The position numbers and the translations under genes are program-made. The notes under the pieces are model-generated. The model saw only the letters and a list, made by a program, of their open reading frames with translations, ran no database searches and was not told where the DNA came from. A stretch of DNA of 64,000 bases. It comes from Acinetobacter gerneri DSM 14967 = CIP 107464 = MTCC 9824 (GTDB lineage Bacteria > Pseudomonadota > Gammaproteobacteria > Pseudomonadales > Moraxellaceae). How positions within the stretch are numbered: the stretch's first letter is position 1; every line of letters begins with the position of its first letter. The stretch lies in assembly GCF_000368565.1 (NCBI RefSeq), contig NZ_KB849538.1, positions 120,001 through 184,000 of the forward strand, given 5' to 3'. Positions 37,689-45,401 of this stretch are shown here, piece after piece.

Positions 37689-38435
37689 ATGAAATACTCA
37701 GAATATCAACCTCGTGCAGACTTACTTAAAGATAAGATTATTCTGATCACAGGTGCTGGTGACGGTATTGGACGTGCTGCTGCGATCAGCTATGCCCTAC
37801 ACGGGGCGACGGTGGTGTTACATGGACGAACACTCAATAAACTAGAAGTCATTTATGATGAAATCGAAAGCTTAGGCGCACCTCAACCAGCGATCTTACC
37901 GTTACAGCTTTCTACAGCATCACAGCATGATTACGAATTGCTATACGATACCCTCGAAAAACAATTTGGTCATCTTGACGGCATCTTGCACAACGCAGGC
38001 ATTTTAGGTGATCGCGTCGAATTGGCGCACTACCCTATAGATGTTTGGGATGATGTGATGGCTGTCAATCTTCGAGCACCATTTTTATTGACTCAAGAAT
38101 TGATGCCATTGCTGCAAAAATCAGACAATGCTTCAGTCGTCTTTGCTAGCTCTGGCGTAGGACGCGAAGTACGAGAAAAATGGGGCGCATATTCGGTTTC
38201 AAAAATTGCGATCGAAGCGGTCAGCAAATTATTTGCAGCAGAAAATGTCTATCCAAATATTCGTTTTAACTGTATCAATCCGGGCGGTACACGCACAGCG
38301 ATGCGTGCCAAAGCTTATCCAGATGAAGATCCATTAAGCTTGCCTACACCTGAGTCGATTATGCCAGCCTACCTCTACCTCATGGGTGAAGATAGCTTGC
38401 AAATGAATGGTCAGAGTATCGATGCCCAAGATTAA
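37689..38435 (+). CDS. yciK: Short-chain dehydrogenase YciK-like
   Basis: A 248-residue oxidoreductase with the NAD(P)-binding motif KIILITGAGDGIGRAAAISYALHGATVVLHGR, the structural LHNAG, and the catalytic VFASSGVGREVREKWGAYSVSKIAIEA (Ser, Tyr, Lys). It matches the YciK family rather than the FabG type. AGGAGG lies seven bases before the ATG, a very strong site. It ends the ubiG-mupP operon; the substrate of YciK proteins is not established. Confidence 0.9.
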   Translation: MKYSEYQPRADLLKDKIILITGAGDGIGRAAAISYALHGATVVLHGRTLNKLEVIYDEIESLGAPQPAILPLQLSTASQHDYELLYDTLEKQFGHLDGILHNAGILGDRVELAHYPIDVWDDVMAVNLRAPFLLTQELMPLLQKSDNASVVFASSGVGREVREKWGAYSVSKIAIEAVSKLFAAENVYPNIRFNCINPGGTRTAMRAKAYPDEDPLSLPTPESIMPAYLYLMGEDSLQMNGQSIDAQD

Positions 38436-38447
38436 TCGGTTATAAAA

Positions 38448-38483
38448 TCCAAATATCCTCTTTTTTATAAAGGGGATTTTTTT
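38448..38483 (+). terminator. Terminator after yciK
   Basis: ATATCCTCTTT-tttat-AAAGGGGATTT stem (one wobble) with a T-rich 3' arm, 13 bases after the yciK stop. Confidence 0.8.
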
Positions 38484-38594
38484 ATAGTCATAAATCGTTT
38501 TTACAAATTAATTTCATATAAATATTCGGTTTTTCAAATTAAAACATTCAGCATAGACTTTAGTCATTGAAATAAACCATGCTAGAGAATATTG

Positions 38595-38750
38595 ATGAAA
38601 GACCAAAAACATAAAAGTGAAATGATTCGCTCAATCGAAAACTTACAATTGCCACAACACTTAATTACTGCGCTTGATGATGCACAACAAGCCAAGACCG
38701 TGATTCAAGCCATTTCCCAATTACAAGTTATGACTGAAAAATGGCATTAA
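38595..38750 (+). CDS. Small hypothetical protein, 51 residues
   Basis: A short frame with GAGAATATTG before its ATG. The product is hydrophilic and helical: MKDQKHKSEMIRSIENLQLP, then QHLITALDDAQQAKTVIQAISQLQVMTEKWH. No signal peptide or known motif is seen. Heptad-like spacing of Ile, Leu and Val suggests a short helical bundle or coiled coil. Codon use looks like the neighbouring genes. It is flanked by the yciK terminator and about 280 bases without another gene. Function unknown. Confidence 0.6.
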   Translation: MKDQKHKSEMIRSIENLQLPQHLITALDDAQQAKTVIQAISQLQVMTEKWH

Positions 38751-39034
38751 AATACATGAATTGTGCAAAATAATACGCTAATCGCGACAGATTACCTTTA
38801 TTGATGCTTTGAATTATATTAAATTATGCTCAAGCATTTAAAACACAATTTTGACGTCGCACATAAAACTTATTCGGGGATAAAAAAGACTGATTTCCAT
38901 GAAAATGGCTGATTTTTTTAAAATATGTGCTGAATATTTGATGATCTTAAATGAACTTATATTTTTTCTTCACAGTTTCTCTGCATTTAAATAGTACATT
39001 AGAAATGTGAAAAATGATGTCAAAGAGAGTAAAC
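38751..39034. other. Non-coding gap before the RcnB-like gene row
   Basis: Strongly AT-rich, with no frame worth calling. It must contain the promoter for the first RcnB-like gene; GAGAG at 39021-39026 is that gene's ribosome-binding site. Confidence 0.5.
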
Positions 39035-39439
39035 ATGAAAAAGATTTTGACTGCATTAGCATTATCTTTCAGTGCTTTGATAGCAACAAGTATGACTTTT
39101 GCAGATCCTCCGCACAATGATCGTGGTTATCAAAACCGCGGTAATGGTAATGCTTATGGTCATGATAAAAAGAAATTTCGCGACTTTAATCAAGATGAAG
39201 ACATGATGCAAGAACAACGACGCGAGCGTGAAGAACGTGGTGTTCGACGTTTACAGCAACATCGTTGGCAACCTGGATATATTATGCCTCAGCATTATCG
39301 TGGTGACGGTTATAAAGTAGCTTATAAAGATAAAAACCTGCCTAAACCCGGTAAAAATCAGCAATGGTACAAGATCAATAATGACTATATTTTAGTGGAT
39401 TCTGACAGTAATAGTATTTTGAGAATTTTAGGTTTTTAA
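39035..39439 (+). CDS. RcnB-like exported protein 1
   Basis: A 134-residue protein with a signal peptide (MKKILTALALSFSALIATSMTFA), a charged, Gly/Asn/Arg-rich middle, and a C-terminal RcnB-type module: HRWQPGYIMPQHYRGDGYKVAYKDKNLPKPGKNQQWYKINNDYILVD. RcnB in E. coli is a periplasmic protein tied to nickel and cobalt homeostasis; in Acinetobacter the role is unknown. GAGAG seven bases before 39035 favours this ATG over 39014. First of five similar genes, each with its own terminator. Confidence 0.85.
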   Translation: MKKILTALALSFSALIATSMTFADPPHNDRGYQNRGNGNAYGHDKKKFRDFNQDEDMMQEQRREREERGVRRLQQHRWQPGYIMPQHYRGDGYKVAYKDKNLPKPGKNQQWYKINNDYILVDSDSNSILRILGF

Positions 39440-39459
39440 AATACCTTCCAATCCTCACT

Positions 39460-39487
39460 TGCCCGAATTGATTTTGGGCATTTTTTT
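39460..39487 (+). terminator. Terminator after RcnB-like gene 1
   Basis: TGCCCGAA...TTTGGGCA hairpin followed by seven T. Confidence 0.85.
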
Positions 39488-39634
39488 AAGAATTTTTTAA
39501 GCTATTTACATGAATTTATATTTCGTCACTTAAACCTAGAAAACTTCACATTTCAACTAAATTTCTTCATTTTTTATCTGAACTTTTTTTGTATTTTTGA
39601 TCTATCGAAAAACCAACACCATTCGGTGAATGTG

Positions 39635-39946
39635 ATGAAAAAACTACTTACAACCGTCGCTTTATCTTTATCTACATTGGTCGCAGCTTCTGCTGCTATG
39701 GCCGATCCTTATGATTATCATCATGACGATCGACGTCACGATCGTGTCGTTATGACTGAGCATACTGTATGGAAAGAAGGCGCGCGTTTCCCCGATCATT
39801 ATCATGATCAACGATATTATGTAGATGACTATCGTCATTATAATCAACTATATAAACCTAACCGTTTCGAACGCTGGTATAAAGTTGATGGGCGTTATGT
39901 ACTGGTCAATGAACGCACGCATAACGTAATTCGCGTGGTACGTTAA
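39635..39946 (+). CDS. RcnB-like exported protein 2
   Basis: A 103-residue protein: signal peptide MKKLLTTVALSLSTLVAASAAMA, a short His/Asp-rich segment (DPYDYHHDDRRHDR) that could bind metal, and the RcnB-type C-terminus WKEGARFPDHYHDQRYYVDDY...YKPNRFERWYKVDGRYVLVNERTHNVIRVVR. GGTG lies six bases before the ATG at 39635; upstream in-frame GTGs are less likely starts. The 12-mer ACATTTCAACTA is found about 87 bases before the start, as for copies 3 and 4. Confidence 0.85.
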   Translation: MKKLLTTVALSLSTLVAASAAMADPYDYHHDDRRHDRVVMTEHTVWKEGARFPDHYHDQRYYVDDYRHYNQLYKPNRFERWYKVDGRYVLVNERTHNVIRVVR

Positions 39947-40015
39947 ACCGCTATTTTGATATGAAAAAACTGAGCTGCATCAAGTTTTTATCGTATTGAA
40001 TGACATCATTGAAAT

Positions 40016-40101
40016 GCCCTCTCTATTTAAATAAGAGGGCAAAAAAAGGGAATTTATAGACCACTTTCCTCATAGCCCAAATCCATATTTGGGCTTTTTT
40101 T
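40016..40101 (+). terminator. Two successive terminators after RcnB-like gene 2
   Basis: GCCCTCT...AGAGGGC followed by seven A on the plus strand (40016-40047), then AGCCCAAAT...ATTTGGGCT followed by T7 (40074-40101). The second is the classical plus-strand terminator. Confidence 0.8.
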
Positions 40102-40219
40102 ATCCCTACATACAATCTTCACAAAGTACACATTTCAACTATTTCTCTTCATTATTAATCTAATTTTAAACGTTAATCTGAGCTCATCAAGACAAAATCT
40201 AATATTCAGGGTGAAGCAG

Positions 40220-40588
40220 ATGAACAAGATTTTTACAGCTATCGTTTTATCATTAAGTACTTTTGCAGCGACGTCAGCAATGGCTGATTCTCGCTATAAC
40301 AACCATGATAATCACCGTTATCACAGCTCTAACAACAGTTATAACAATCATGATCGTTGGGATCGTTCTAATCGCTATGATCAACGCTATAACAATCGTT
40401 GGAACAATAATTCTTGGCGTTCAGGACATAATTTCCCAAGCCAATATCACTCATCAAGATATGCCGTAAATTATAAAAATTATCGTCATCTTTCAAAACC
40501 ATCACGCTATCAACAATGGTATAAGGTGAATGGTGATTATGTATTGGTCAATCAACGTGATCATCGCATCATTCGCGTAGTCCGTTAA
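40220..40588 (+). CDS. RcnB-like exported protein 3
   Basis: A 122-residue protein with signal peptide (MNKIFTAIVLSLSTFAATSAMA), a low-complexity middle of Asn, Tyr, His, Ser and Arg (residues about 25-70), then the RcnB-type module WRSGHNFPSQYHSSRYAVNYKNYRHLSKPSRYQQWYKVNGDYVLVNQRDHRIIRVVR. AGGGTGA precedes the ATG by eight bases; the GTG at 40211 is an alternative. The middle may have expanded by slippage. Confidence 0.85.
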   Translation: MNKIFTAIVLSLSTFAATSAMADSRYNNHDNHRYHSSNNSYNNHDRWDRSNRYDQRYNNRWNNNSWRSGHNFPSQYHSSRYAVNYKNYRHLSKPSRYQQWYKVNGDYVLVNQRDHRIIRVVR

Positions 40589-40610
40589 TATTTAAAGTTT
40601 TTATTTTTAT

Positions 40611-40638
40611 AAACCCAAATTTCGATTTGGGTTTTTTT
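40611..40638 (+). terminator. Terminator after RcnB-like gene 3
   Basis: AAACCCAAAT-ttcg-ATTTGGGTTT hairpin, ending in a run of T. Confidence 0.9.
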
Positions 40639-40789
40639 GTTTTATATCGCTATGTTATAAAAATTCACAATCTATTCATGTTCCATTAAATAATTTACAT
40701 TTCAACTATTTTTGATCCATGCTTTTTCTATTTTTCAGGCTTAAATTGAAAATATCAAATGACAATGGTCAAAACCTAAAGGTGTTAAA

Positions 40790-41119
40790 ATGAAAAAAAT
40801 AATCTCAGCAATTGCTTTTACCGTAAGTACTGCTTTGGCTGCATCTAGTGCAATGGCTGCACCGAATGATCATCATTATCCTCAACATCAAAACTCACAT
40901 CAGCAAGTTGTGAAACACAATACTCACCACGTAACCAAAGACCAATGGAAAGCTGGACATACTTATCCAAGTCAATACCGTGGCGCAGGCTATAAAGTCG
41001 ATCACAAACAGTACAAAAAATTGAGCCGTCCAGGACACAACCAACAATGGTATAAAGTGAATGGTCAATATGTCTTAGTCAATACGCAAAACCATCACAT
41101 TATCAAAACGGTCCGTTAA
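40790..41119 (+). CDS. RcnB-like exported protein 4
   Basis: A 109-residue protein: signal peptide MKKIISAIAFTVSTALAASSAMA, a His-rich spacer (NDHHYPQHQNSHQQVVKHNTHH), and the RcnB-type module WKAGHTYPSQYRGAGYKVDHKQYKKLSRPGHNQQWYKVNGQYVLVNTQNHHIIKTVR. The ten or so histidines of the spacer suit metal binding, which is inference. AAAGGTG precedes the start. ACATTTCAACTA lies 93 bases upstream. Confidence 0.86.
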   Translation: MKKIISAIAFTVSTALAASSAMAAPNDHHYPQHQNSHQQVVKHNTHHVTKDQWKAGHTYPSQYRGAGYKVDHKQYKKLSRPGHNQQWYKVNGQYVLVNTQNHHIIKTVR

Positions 41120-41154
41120 ATAGCTCAGACATTCTCAGTCCATTTGAACTGATC

Positions 41155-41187
41155 AAAAAAGCTCAAACTTCGGTTTGAGCTTTTTTT
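41155..41187 (+). terminator. Terminator after RcnB-like gene 4
   Basis: AAAAGCTCAAAC-ttcg-GTTTGAGCTTTTTTT, a strong rho-independent site. Confidence 0.93.
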
Positions 41188-41305
41188 GGATGCAATTTAA
41201 ACAAATATCTCGAAATTTGATAATTTATATGAAAATTTCCATAATTTCTCTACAATTTTCAGTTAGTTTTATCATTATAAAATCATTCCCCAAGGAATAA
41301 AGTTC

Positions 41306-41557
41306 ATGAAAAAAATCCTTTCTGCAATCGCTTTAACAGTATCTGCTGCAATCACTGCTTCTACAGCTTTCGCTGCGGCTCCTGTACAACATGATCAAAA
41401 AGTTCCGCCAAAACATGTTGTTGATAAAAAACCAGCGCCTAAACACCAAGCTGCTCCTCAACCTAAAAAAGTTGTAAAACATAAAGCAGATAAAAAACAT
41501 GAACCTGCTAAAAAAGTGCAAAAACAACATGCACCTAGCCAACACGACCACAAATAA
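41306..41557 (+). CDS. Short Lys/His/Pro-rich exported protein, related signal peptide but no RcnB module
   Basis: An 83-residue product. The signal peptide MKKILSAIALTVSAAITASTAFA is nearly the same as in RcnB-like proteins 1 and 4, but the mature part is only lysine, histidine, proline and alanine rich (KKPAPKHQAAPQPKKVVKHK, KKHEPAKKVQKQHAPSQHDHK) and the WxxGxxxPxxY...WYKVxxxY module is absent. GGAA about ten bases before the ATG. It looks like a paralogue that lost its C-terminal domain, or an acid-stress/Asr-like cationic protein. Function unknown. Confidence 0.78.
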   Translation: MKKILSAIALTVSAAITASTAFAAAPVQHDQKVPPKHVVDKKPAPKHQAAPQPKKVVKHKADKKHEPAKKVQKQHAPSQHDHK

Positions 41558-41591
41558 TCTGCTTTGAGCCCAAGCTCAGTAGAATAAAAGC

Positions 41592-41623
41592 CAACACCCA
41601 AACTTAGCTTTGGGTGTTTTTTT
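41592..41623 (+). terminator. Terminator after the Lys/His-rich gene
   Basis: AACACCCAAA-cttagc-TTTGGGTGTT followed by TTTTT. Confidence 0.92.
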
Positions 41624-41695
41624 ATTTGTACTCAACTAATGCGATGATTATATTAGGAAGAGAAATCGCAGATTGTGAATGACATTGGATTGAGT

Positions 41696-43048
41696 ATGCA
41701 AACACCGAATATTGAAACAGCACAGGCCACAACCCACCAATATGTGCAATGGTTTCGAAATACTGCACCTTATATCAATGCGCATCGAGGTAAAACCTTT
41801 GTATTGATGTTTGGCGGTGAAGCAGTTCGTCATGCCAATTTCCAACATATTATTCATGATATCGCTTTGCTACATTCGCTCGGCATTAAACTGATTTTAG
41901 TGCATGGCGCACGTCCTCAGATCAATGACAATTTACAAGAAAAAGCGTTGATCAGCCCGATTCATATCAATCGACGTGTCACGACACGTGAGTCTTTGGG
42001 CTGCGTGATGAATGCAGTAGGGTCGATTCGTTTACAAATCGAAGCGCTACTCTCTATGGGACTCGCCAACTCCCCTATGTATGGCGCACGCATTGATGTT
42101 GTTTCAGGCAACTTTGTAACTGCGAAACCTTATGGAATCCGTGATGGGGTCGATTTTCAGCTCACAGGTGAAGTTCGGAGTATCGACACGGATGCAATTC
42201 AAAGACATCTTGAAAATCATAATATTGTACTTCTTGGACCTACTGGATATTCGACTACAGGTGAAGTGTTCAACTTGCTCGCTGAAGAAGTTGCAACCAA
42301 AACGGCGACATCATTAAAAGCCGATAAGCTTATTTTCTTGGGATCACAGCAGGGCTTATTTGACGAACATGGGCATTTACTGCGAGAAATTACGCCACAT
42401 CAACTCGATCAGCATATTGAAAAATATCGAGATTCAAACTTTGAAATAGCACTTCATTTAGAAAATGCCAAACGAGCATCTTTAAATGGGGTCAATCGCG
42501 TACATTTGCTGTCCTATGCTTATGATGGTGCATTGATCGAAGAATTATTTACCCGTGATGGTACTGGGACGATGATCACCGATGCGCATTATGAAGAAGT
42601 CCGTACCGCAAATATTCATGATGTCGGTGGCTTGATTACCCTGTTAAGACCTTTGGAAGAAGAAGGTATTTTGGTATATCGTTCACGTGAACGCTTAGAG
42701 AATGAAATCGATAAATTTGCAGTGATTGAGCGTGATGGTACGGTCTTGGCTTGTGCTGCTTTATACCCAATTCCTCAAGCGGAAAATGAAATTTCTTCGG
42801 CTGAAATCGCCTGCGTTGCTGTTCACCCTGAATATCGTAAATCCAATCGCGGTGGACAAATCATGCATTTCCTTGAAGAAAAAGCCAGATCTTTGGGCAT
42901 TGAACAACTATTTGTGCTCACAACAAGAACAGCACATTGGTTTTTGGAAAATGGTTTTAGCCATGCCAGTGTGGATGATTTACCTGAAGCTCGCCAAGCA
43001 CTCTACAATTATCAACGTAATTCATTGGTGTTTAAGAAAACAATCTAA
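41696..43048 (+). CDS. argA: Amino-acid N-acetyltransferase ArgA
   Basis: First step of arginine synthesis, acetylating glutamate. The 450-residue protein joins an amino-acid kinase-like domain (YINAHRGKTFVLMFGGEAVRH, ILVHGARPQIND) to a C-terminal GNAT acetyltransferase (about residues 305-445; IACVAVHPEYRKSNRGGQIMHFLEEKARS, LTTRTAHWFLENGF). This is the classical ArgA layout and length. An upstream GTG at 41675 has AGGAAGAG 13 bases before it; the ATG at 41696 matches the E. coli start better and is used. Confidence 0.94.
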   Translation: MQTPNIETAQATTHQYVQWFRNTAPYINAHRGKTFVLMFGGEAVRHANFQHIIHDIALLHSLGIKLILVHGARPQINDNLQEKALISPIHINRRVTTRESLGCVMNAVGSIRLQIEALLSMGLANSPMYGARIDVVSGNFVTAKPYGIRDGVDFQLTGEVRSIDTDAIQRHLENHNIVLLGPTGYSTTGEVFNLLAEEVATKTATSLKADKLIFLGSQQGLFDEHGHLLREITPHQLDQHIEKYRDSNFEIALHLENAKRASLNGVNRVHLLSYAYDGALIEELFTRDGTGTMITDAHYEEVRTANIHDVGGLITLLRPLEEEGILVYRSRERLENEIDKFAVIERDGTVLACAALYPIPQAENEISSAEIACVAVHPEYRKSNRGGQIMHFLEEKARSLGIEQLFVLTTRTAHWFLENGFSHASVDDLPEARQALYNYQRNSLVFKKTI

Positions 43049-43386
43049 ATACTTTTGTATCATTTCAGGCTACAAATCTTAGCTGATTTTCTGCTATAGA
43101 TATTCTACAAATACTGCAAAAAAAAACGTATTCTCTTTTGCGCTTTTTTTGCAGTATTTATCGCCTGAACAGATAAGTAAATTATTTATATATATTTCAA
43201 TATTTTAAAATAAAATATCATTCCCCTTTTACACTTGGCTTTAGCAGTTTTTCTGCTTAGTTTTTCGCTAATTTATTTATCTTTTTTTATGATTTGTTTT
43301 GCCTGATTTTTTATTTTTTTGAAAATAGAAAGCTCCGTAGTCTGATGTTCTCTTTCAAGCATCTCGATACAGGAGTTCAGATCATC
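43049..43386. other. Intergenic region between argA and the sulfonate cluster
   Basis: 338 bases without a gene. It holds a perfect 16-base inverted repeat (AAATACTGCAAAAAAA at 43109-43124 and its complement at 43144-43159) with a 19-base spacer, then AT-rich sequence that must contain the promoter of the sulfonate operon. AGGAG at 43371-43375 precedes the first gene. No CysB site can be called with confidence. Confidence 0.7.
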
Positions 43387-44364
43387 ATGGCAAGTTTTCA
43401 GCATTTCCCTTGGGCGAAATTCAGTATTTTAACTGCTAGCCTTGCCAGTTTTATGATGTTGTCTGCCTGTGCTAAAAAGCAAGAAACAGTCACTTTAAAT
43501 ATTGGTTTTCAAAAATATGGTTTATTGCCGATCGTCAAAGAACGTGGCGATTTGGACAAAGCCCTAAAAGCCAAAGGCATCGAGATCAAATGGGTTGAGT
43601 TTCCAGCCGGTCCTCAACTGCTCGAAGGCTTAAATGTGGGTAGCGTTTCTTTTGGTGAAGCAGGTGAAGCAGGTGAAGCACCGCCTATTTTTGCCCAAGC
43701 TGCAAATTCAAATTTGGTCTATGTGGCAAACCAGCCCGCAGCACCTAAAGCGGAAGCATTAATTGTTCCCAAAAATTCTAAAATCCAGTCTGTTCAAGAC
43801 TTAAAAGGCAAACGTGTCGTACTCAACAAAGGCTCTAATGTTCACTATTTATTATTGAAAGTTTTAGAAGCCAATCATCTTAAGCTGGATGACATTCAAG
43901 TGGTCTATCTACCTCCTGCTGACGCACGTGCCGCTTTTGAAAAAGGTGCAGTGGATGCTTGGGTCATTTGGGATCCTTTCTTTGCCGCAGCTGAGCAACA
44001 ACTCGGTGCCAAAGTGTTAGCCACTGGGGAAAACTTGGTGAGCAATCACCAATTTTATTTGGCTGATCGAAAGTTTGCCCAATCTCATCCTGATGTTTTA
44101 AAAGCTGTCGTCAATGAACTGAATACCACAACACAGTGGGTGTCTAGTCATCAAAATGAAGCAGCCAAACTTTTAGAAAAACCAACAGGCTTACCACTAA
44201 ACATCCTTGAAACTTCGATTTCACGTATGGGCTTTGGGGTTAAACCAATTTCCAATGAAGTTGCTAAAGAACAGCAATATGTTGCCGATGCTTTTTATCA
44301 GCAAAAACTCATTCCAAATCAAATCAATATTCAAGCCGCGATTTTGGTCAATCAAGACAAATAA
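43387..44364 (+). CDS. ssuA: Sulfonate ABC transporter substrate-binding lipoprotein (SsuA-like, copy 1)
   Basis: A 325-residue binding protein. The leader ends MMLSACAKK, a lipobox, so it is probably membrane-anchored. Family landmarks follow: LNIGFQKYGLLPIVKERGDL, WVEFPAGPQLLEGLNVGSV, PKAEALIVPKNSKIQSVQDLKGKRVVLNKGSNVHYLL and PADARAAFEKGAVDAWVIWDPFFAAA. These match SsuA-type aliphatic-sulfonate receptors. A 9-base unit (GGTGAAGCA) is repeated three times at 43654-43680, giving GEAGEAGEAPP. Operon with ssuA2-ssuD-ssuC-ssuB. Confidence 0.88.
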   Translation: MASFQHFPWAKFSILTASLASFMMLSACAKKQETVTLNIGFQKYGLLPIVKERGDLDKALKAKGIEIKWVEFPAGPQLLEGLNVGSVSFGEAGEAGEAPPIFAQAANSNLVYVANQPAAPKAEALIVPKNSKIQSVQDLKGKRVVLNKGSNVHYLLLKVLEANHLKLDDIQVVYLPPADARAAFEKGAVDAWVIWDPFFAAAEQQLGAKVLATGENLVSNHQFYLADRKFAQSHPDVLKAVVNELNTTTQWVSSHQNEAAKLLEKPTGLPLNILETSISRMGFGVKPISNEVAKEQQYVADAFYQQKLIPNQINIQAAILVNQDK

Positions 44365-44388
44365 TAGCTCAAATAAGAGGAATCTCTC

Positions 44389-45381
44389 ATGTCTCAACAT
44401 CTTACACAGTCACAAACACAGACTAGGTTTAAATCCAAACATCTTGGTCTAACAACAGCCATGATTGCGATGTGTACGATGTTGAGCAGTGCCAGTTGGG
44501 CGGTTGATGTCAATGTCAAACAATTACGCATTGGTCATCAAAAAAGTGCCATCAATTTGGCAGTAGCCAAACAGCAAAAATTGCTCGAAAAAGAATTTCC
44601 AAATGCCAAAATTACTTGGAATGAATTTCCAGCAGGTCCGCAGATTTTAGAGGCTTTAGCAGTTGGTTCTTTGGATATTGGTGTCACAGGTGATACCCCG
44701 CCTGTTTATGCGCAAGCGGCAAATAAACCGTTGTATTACTTTGCCTATGAGGCTGCCAAACCTGCTGCATCTGCAATTTTAGTTGCTAAAAATTCGAATC
44801 TTCGCAGTTTAAAAGAATTGCGTGGTAAGCGTATCGCCTTACAACGAGGTTCGAGTGCCCACTATTTATTGGTACAAGCTGTGCGTAAAGCAGGCCTGCA
44901 ATGGTCAGATATTCAACCGATTTGGCTTGCTCCTGCCGAAGCGCGCGCGGCATTTCAAAAAGGTGCTGTCGATGCTTGGGCAATTTGGGACCCTTATTAT
45001 TCCTCTGCTCTGCTTGAAGATCAGGCACGTGTTTTAACTACAGGGCAAGGGCTAAGTCCAAACTATACATTCTATTTAGCAGCGCCAAATTTTCTGAAAC
45101 AGAATCCTCAGGCGGCTAAAGGCATTATTCAGCAAATCAACCAAGCTGATAAATGGGTACAAAGCCACAAATCTGAAACCATTCAACTGATCTCGCAATC
45201 GACTGGATTAAAAAGCAATGTCAGTCAGGCATTTTTAACTCATCGCCCTGTTCCGTCCTATGCAGCACCACTGACTGCAAAAGTTATTGCAGATCAACAA
45301 CAACTCGCAAATCGTTTTTCTGAACTCAAAATCATACCGAGAGCCATTTCTATTCAGCAAGCTGTCTGGACTGGCAAGTAG
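44389..45381 (+). CDS. ssuA: Sulfonate ABC transporter substrate-binding protein (SsuA-like, copy 2)
   Basis: A 330-residue periplasmic binding protein with a cleavable signal (about residues 20-38, ending SSASWAVDV). It has [81 protein letters not shown] and [29 protein letters not shown]. It parallels copy 1 along the whole length, so the pair is a tandem duplication that probably widened the range of sulfonates bound. AGAGG lies before the start. Confidence 0.93.
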   Translation: MSQHLTQSQTQTRFKSKHLGLTTAMIAMCTMLSSASWAVDVNVKQLRIGHQKSAINLAVAKQQKLLEKEFPNAKITWNEFPAGPQILEALAVGSLDIGVTGDTPPVYAQAANKPLYYFAYEAAKPAASAILVAKNSNLRSLKELRGKRIALQRGSSAHYLLVQAVRKAGLQWSDIQPIWLAPAEARAAFQKGAVDAWAIWDPYYSSALLEDQARVLTTGQGLSPNYTFYLAAPNFLKQNPQAAKGIIQQINQADKWVQSHKSETIQLISQSTGLKSNVSQAFLTHRPVPSYAAPLTAKVIADQQQLANRFSELKIIPRAISIQQAVWTGK

Positions 45382-45401
45382 TTTTATTTAAGGATATCAA
45401 A

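Noticed and set aside
38751..39034. Possible RNA gene or riboswitch in the AT-rich gap
   Set aside because: No stable hairpin series, terminator or known aptamer core could be found.
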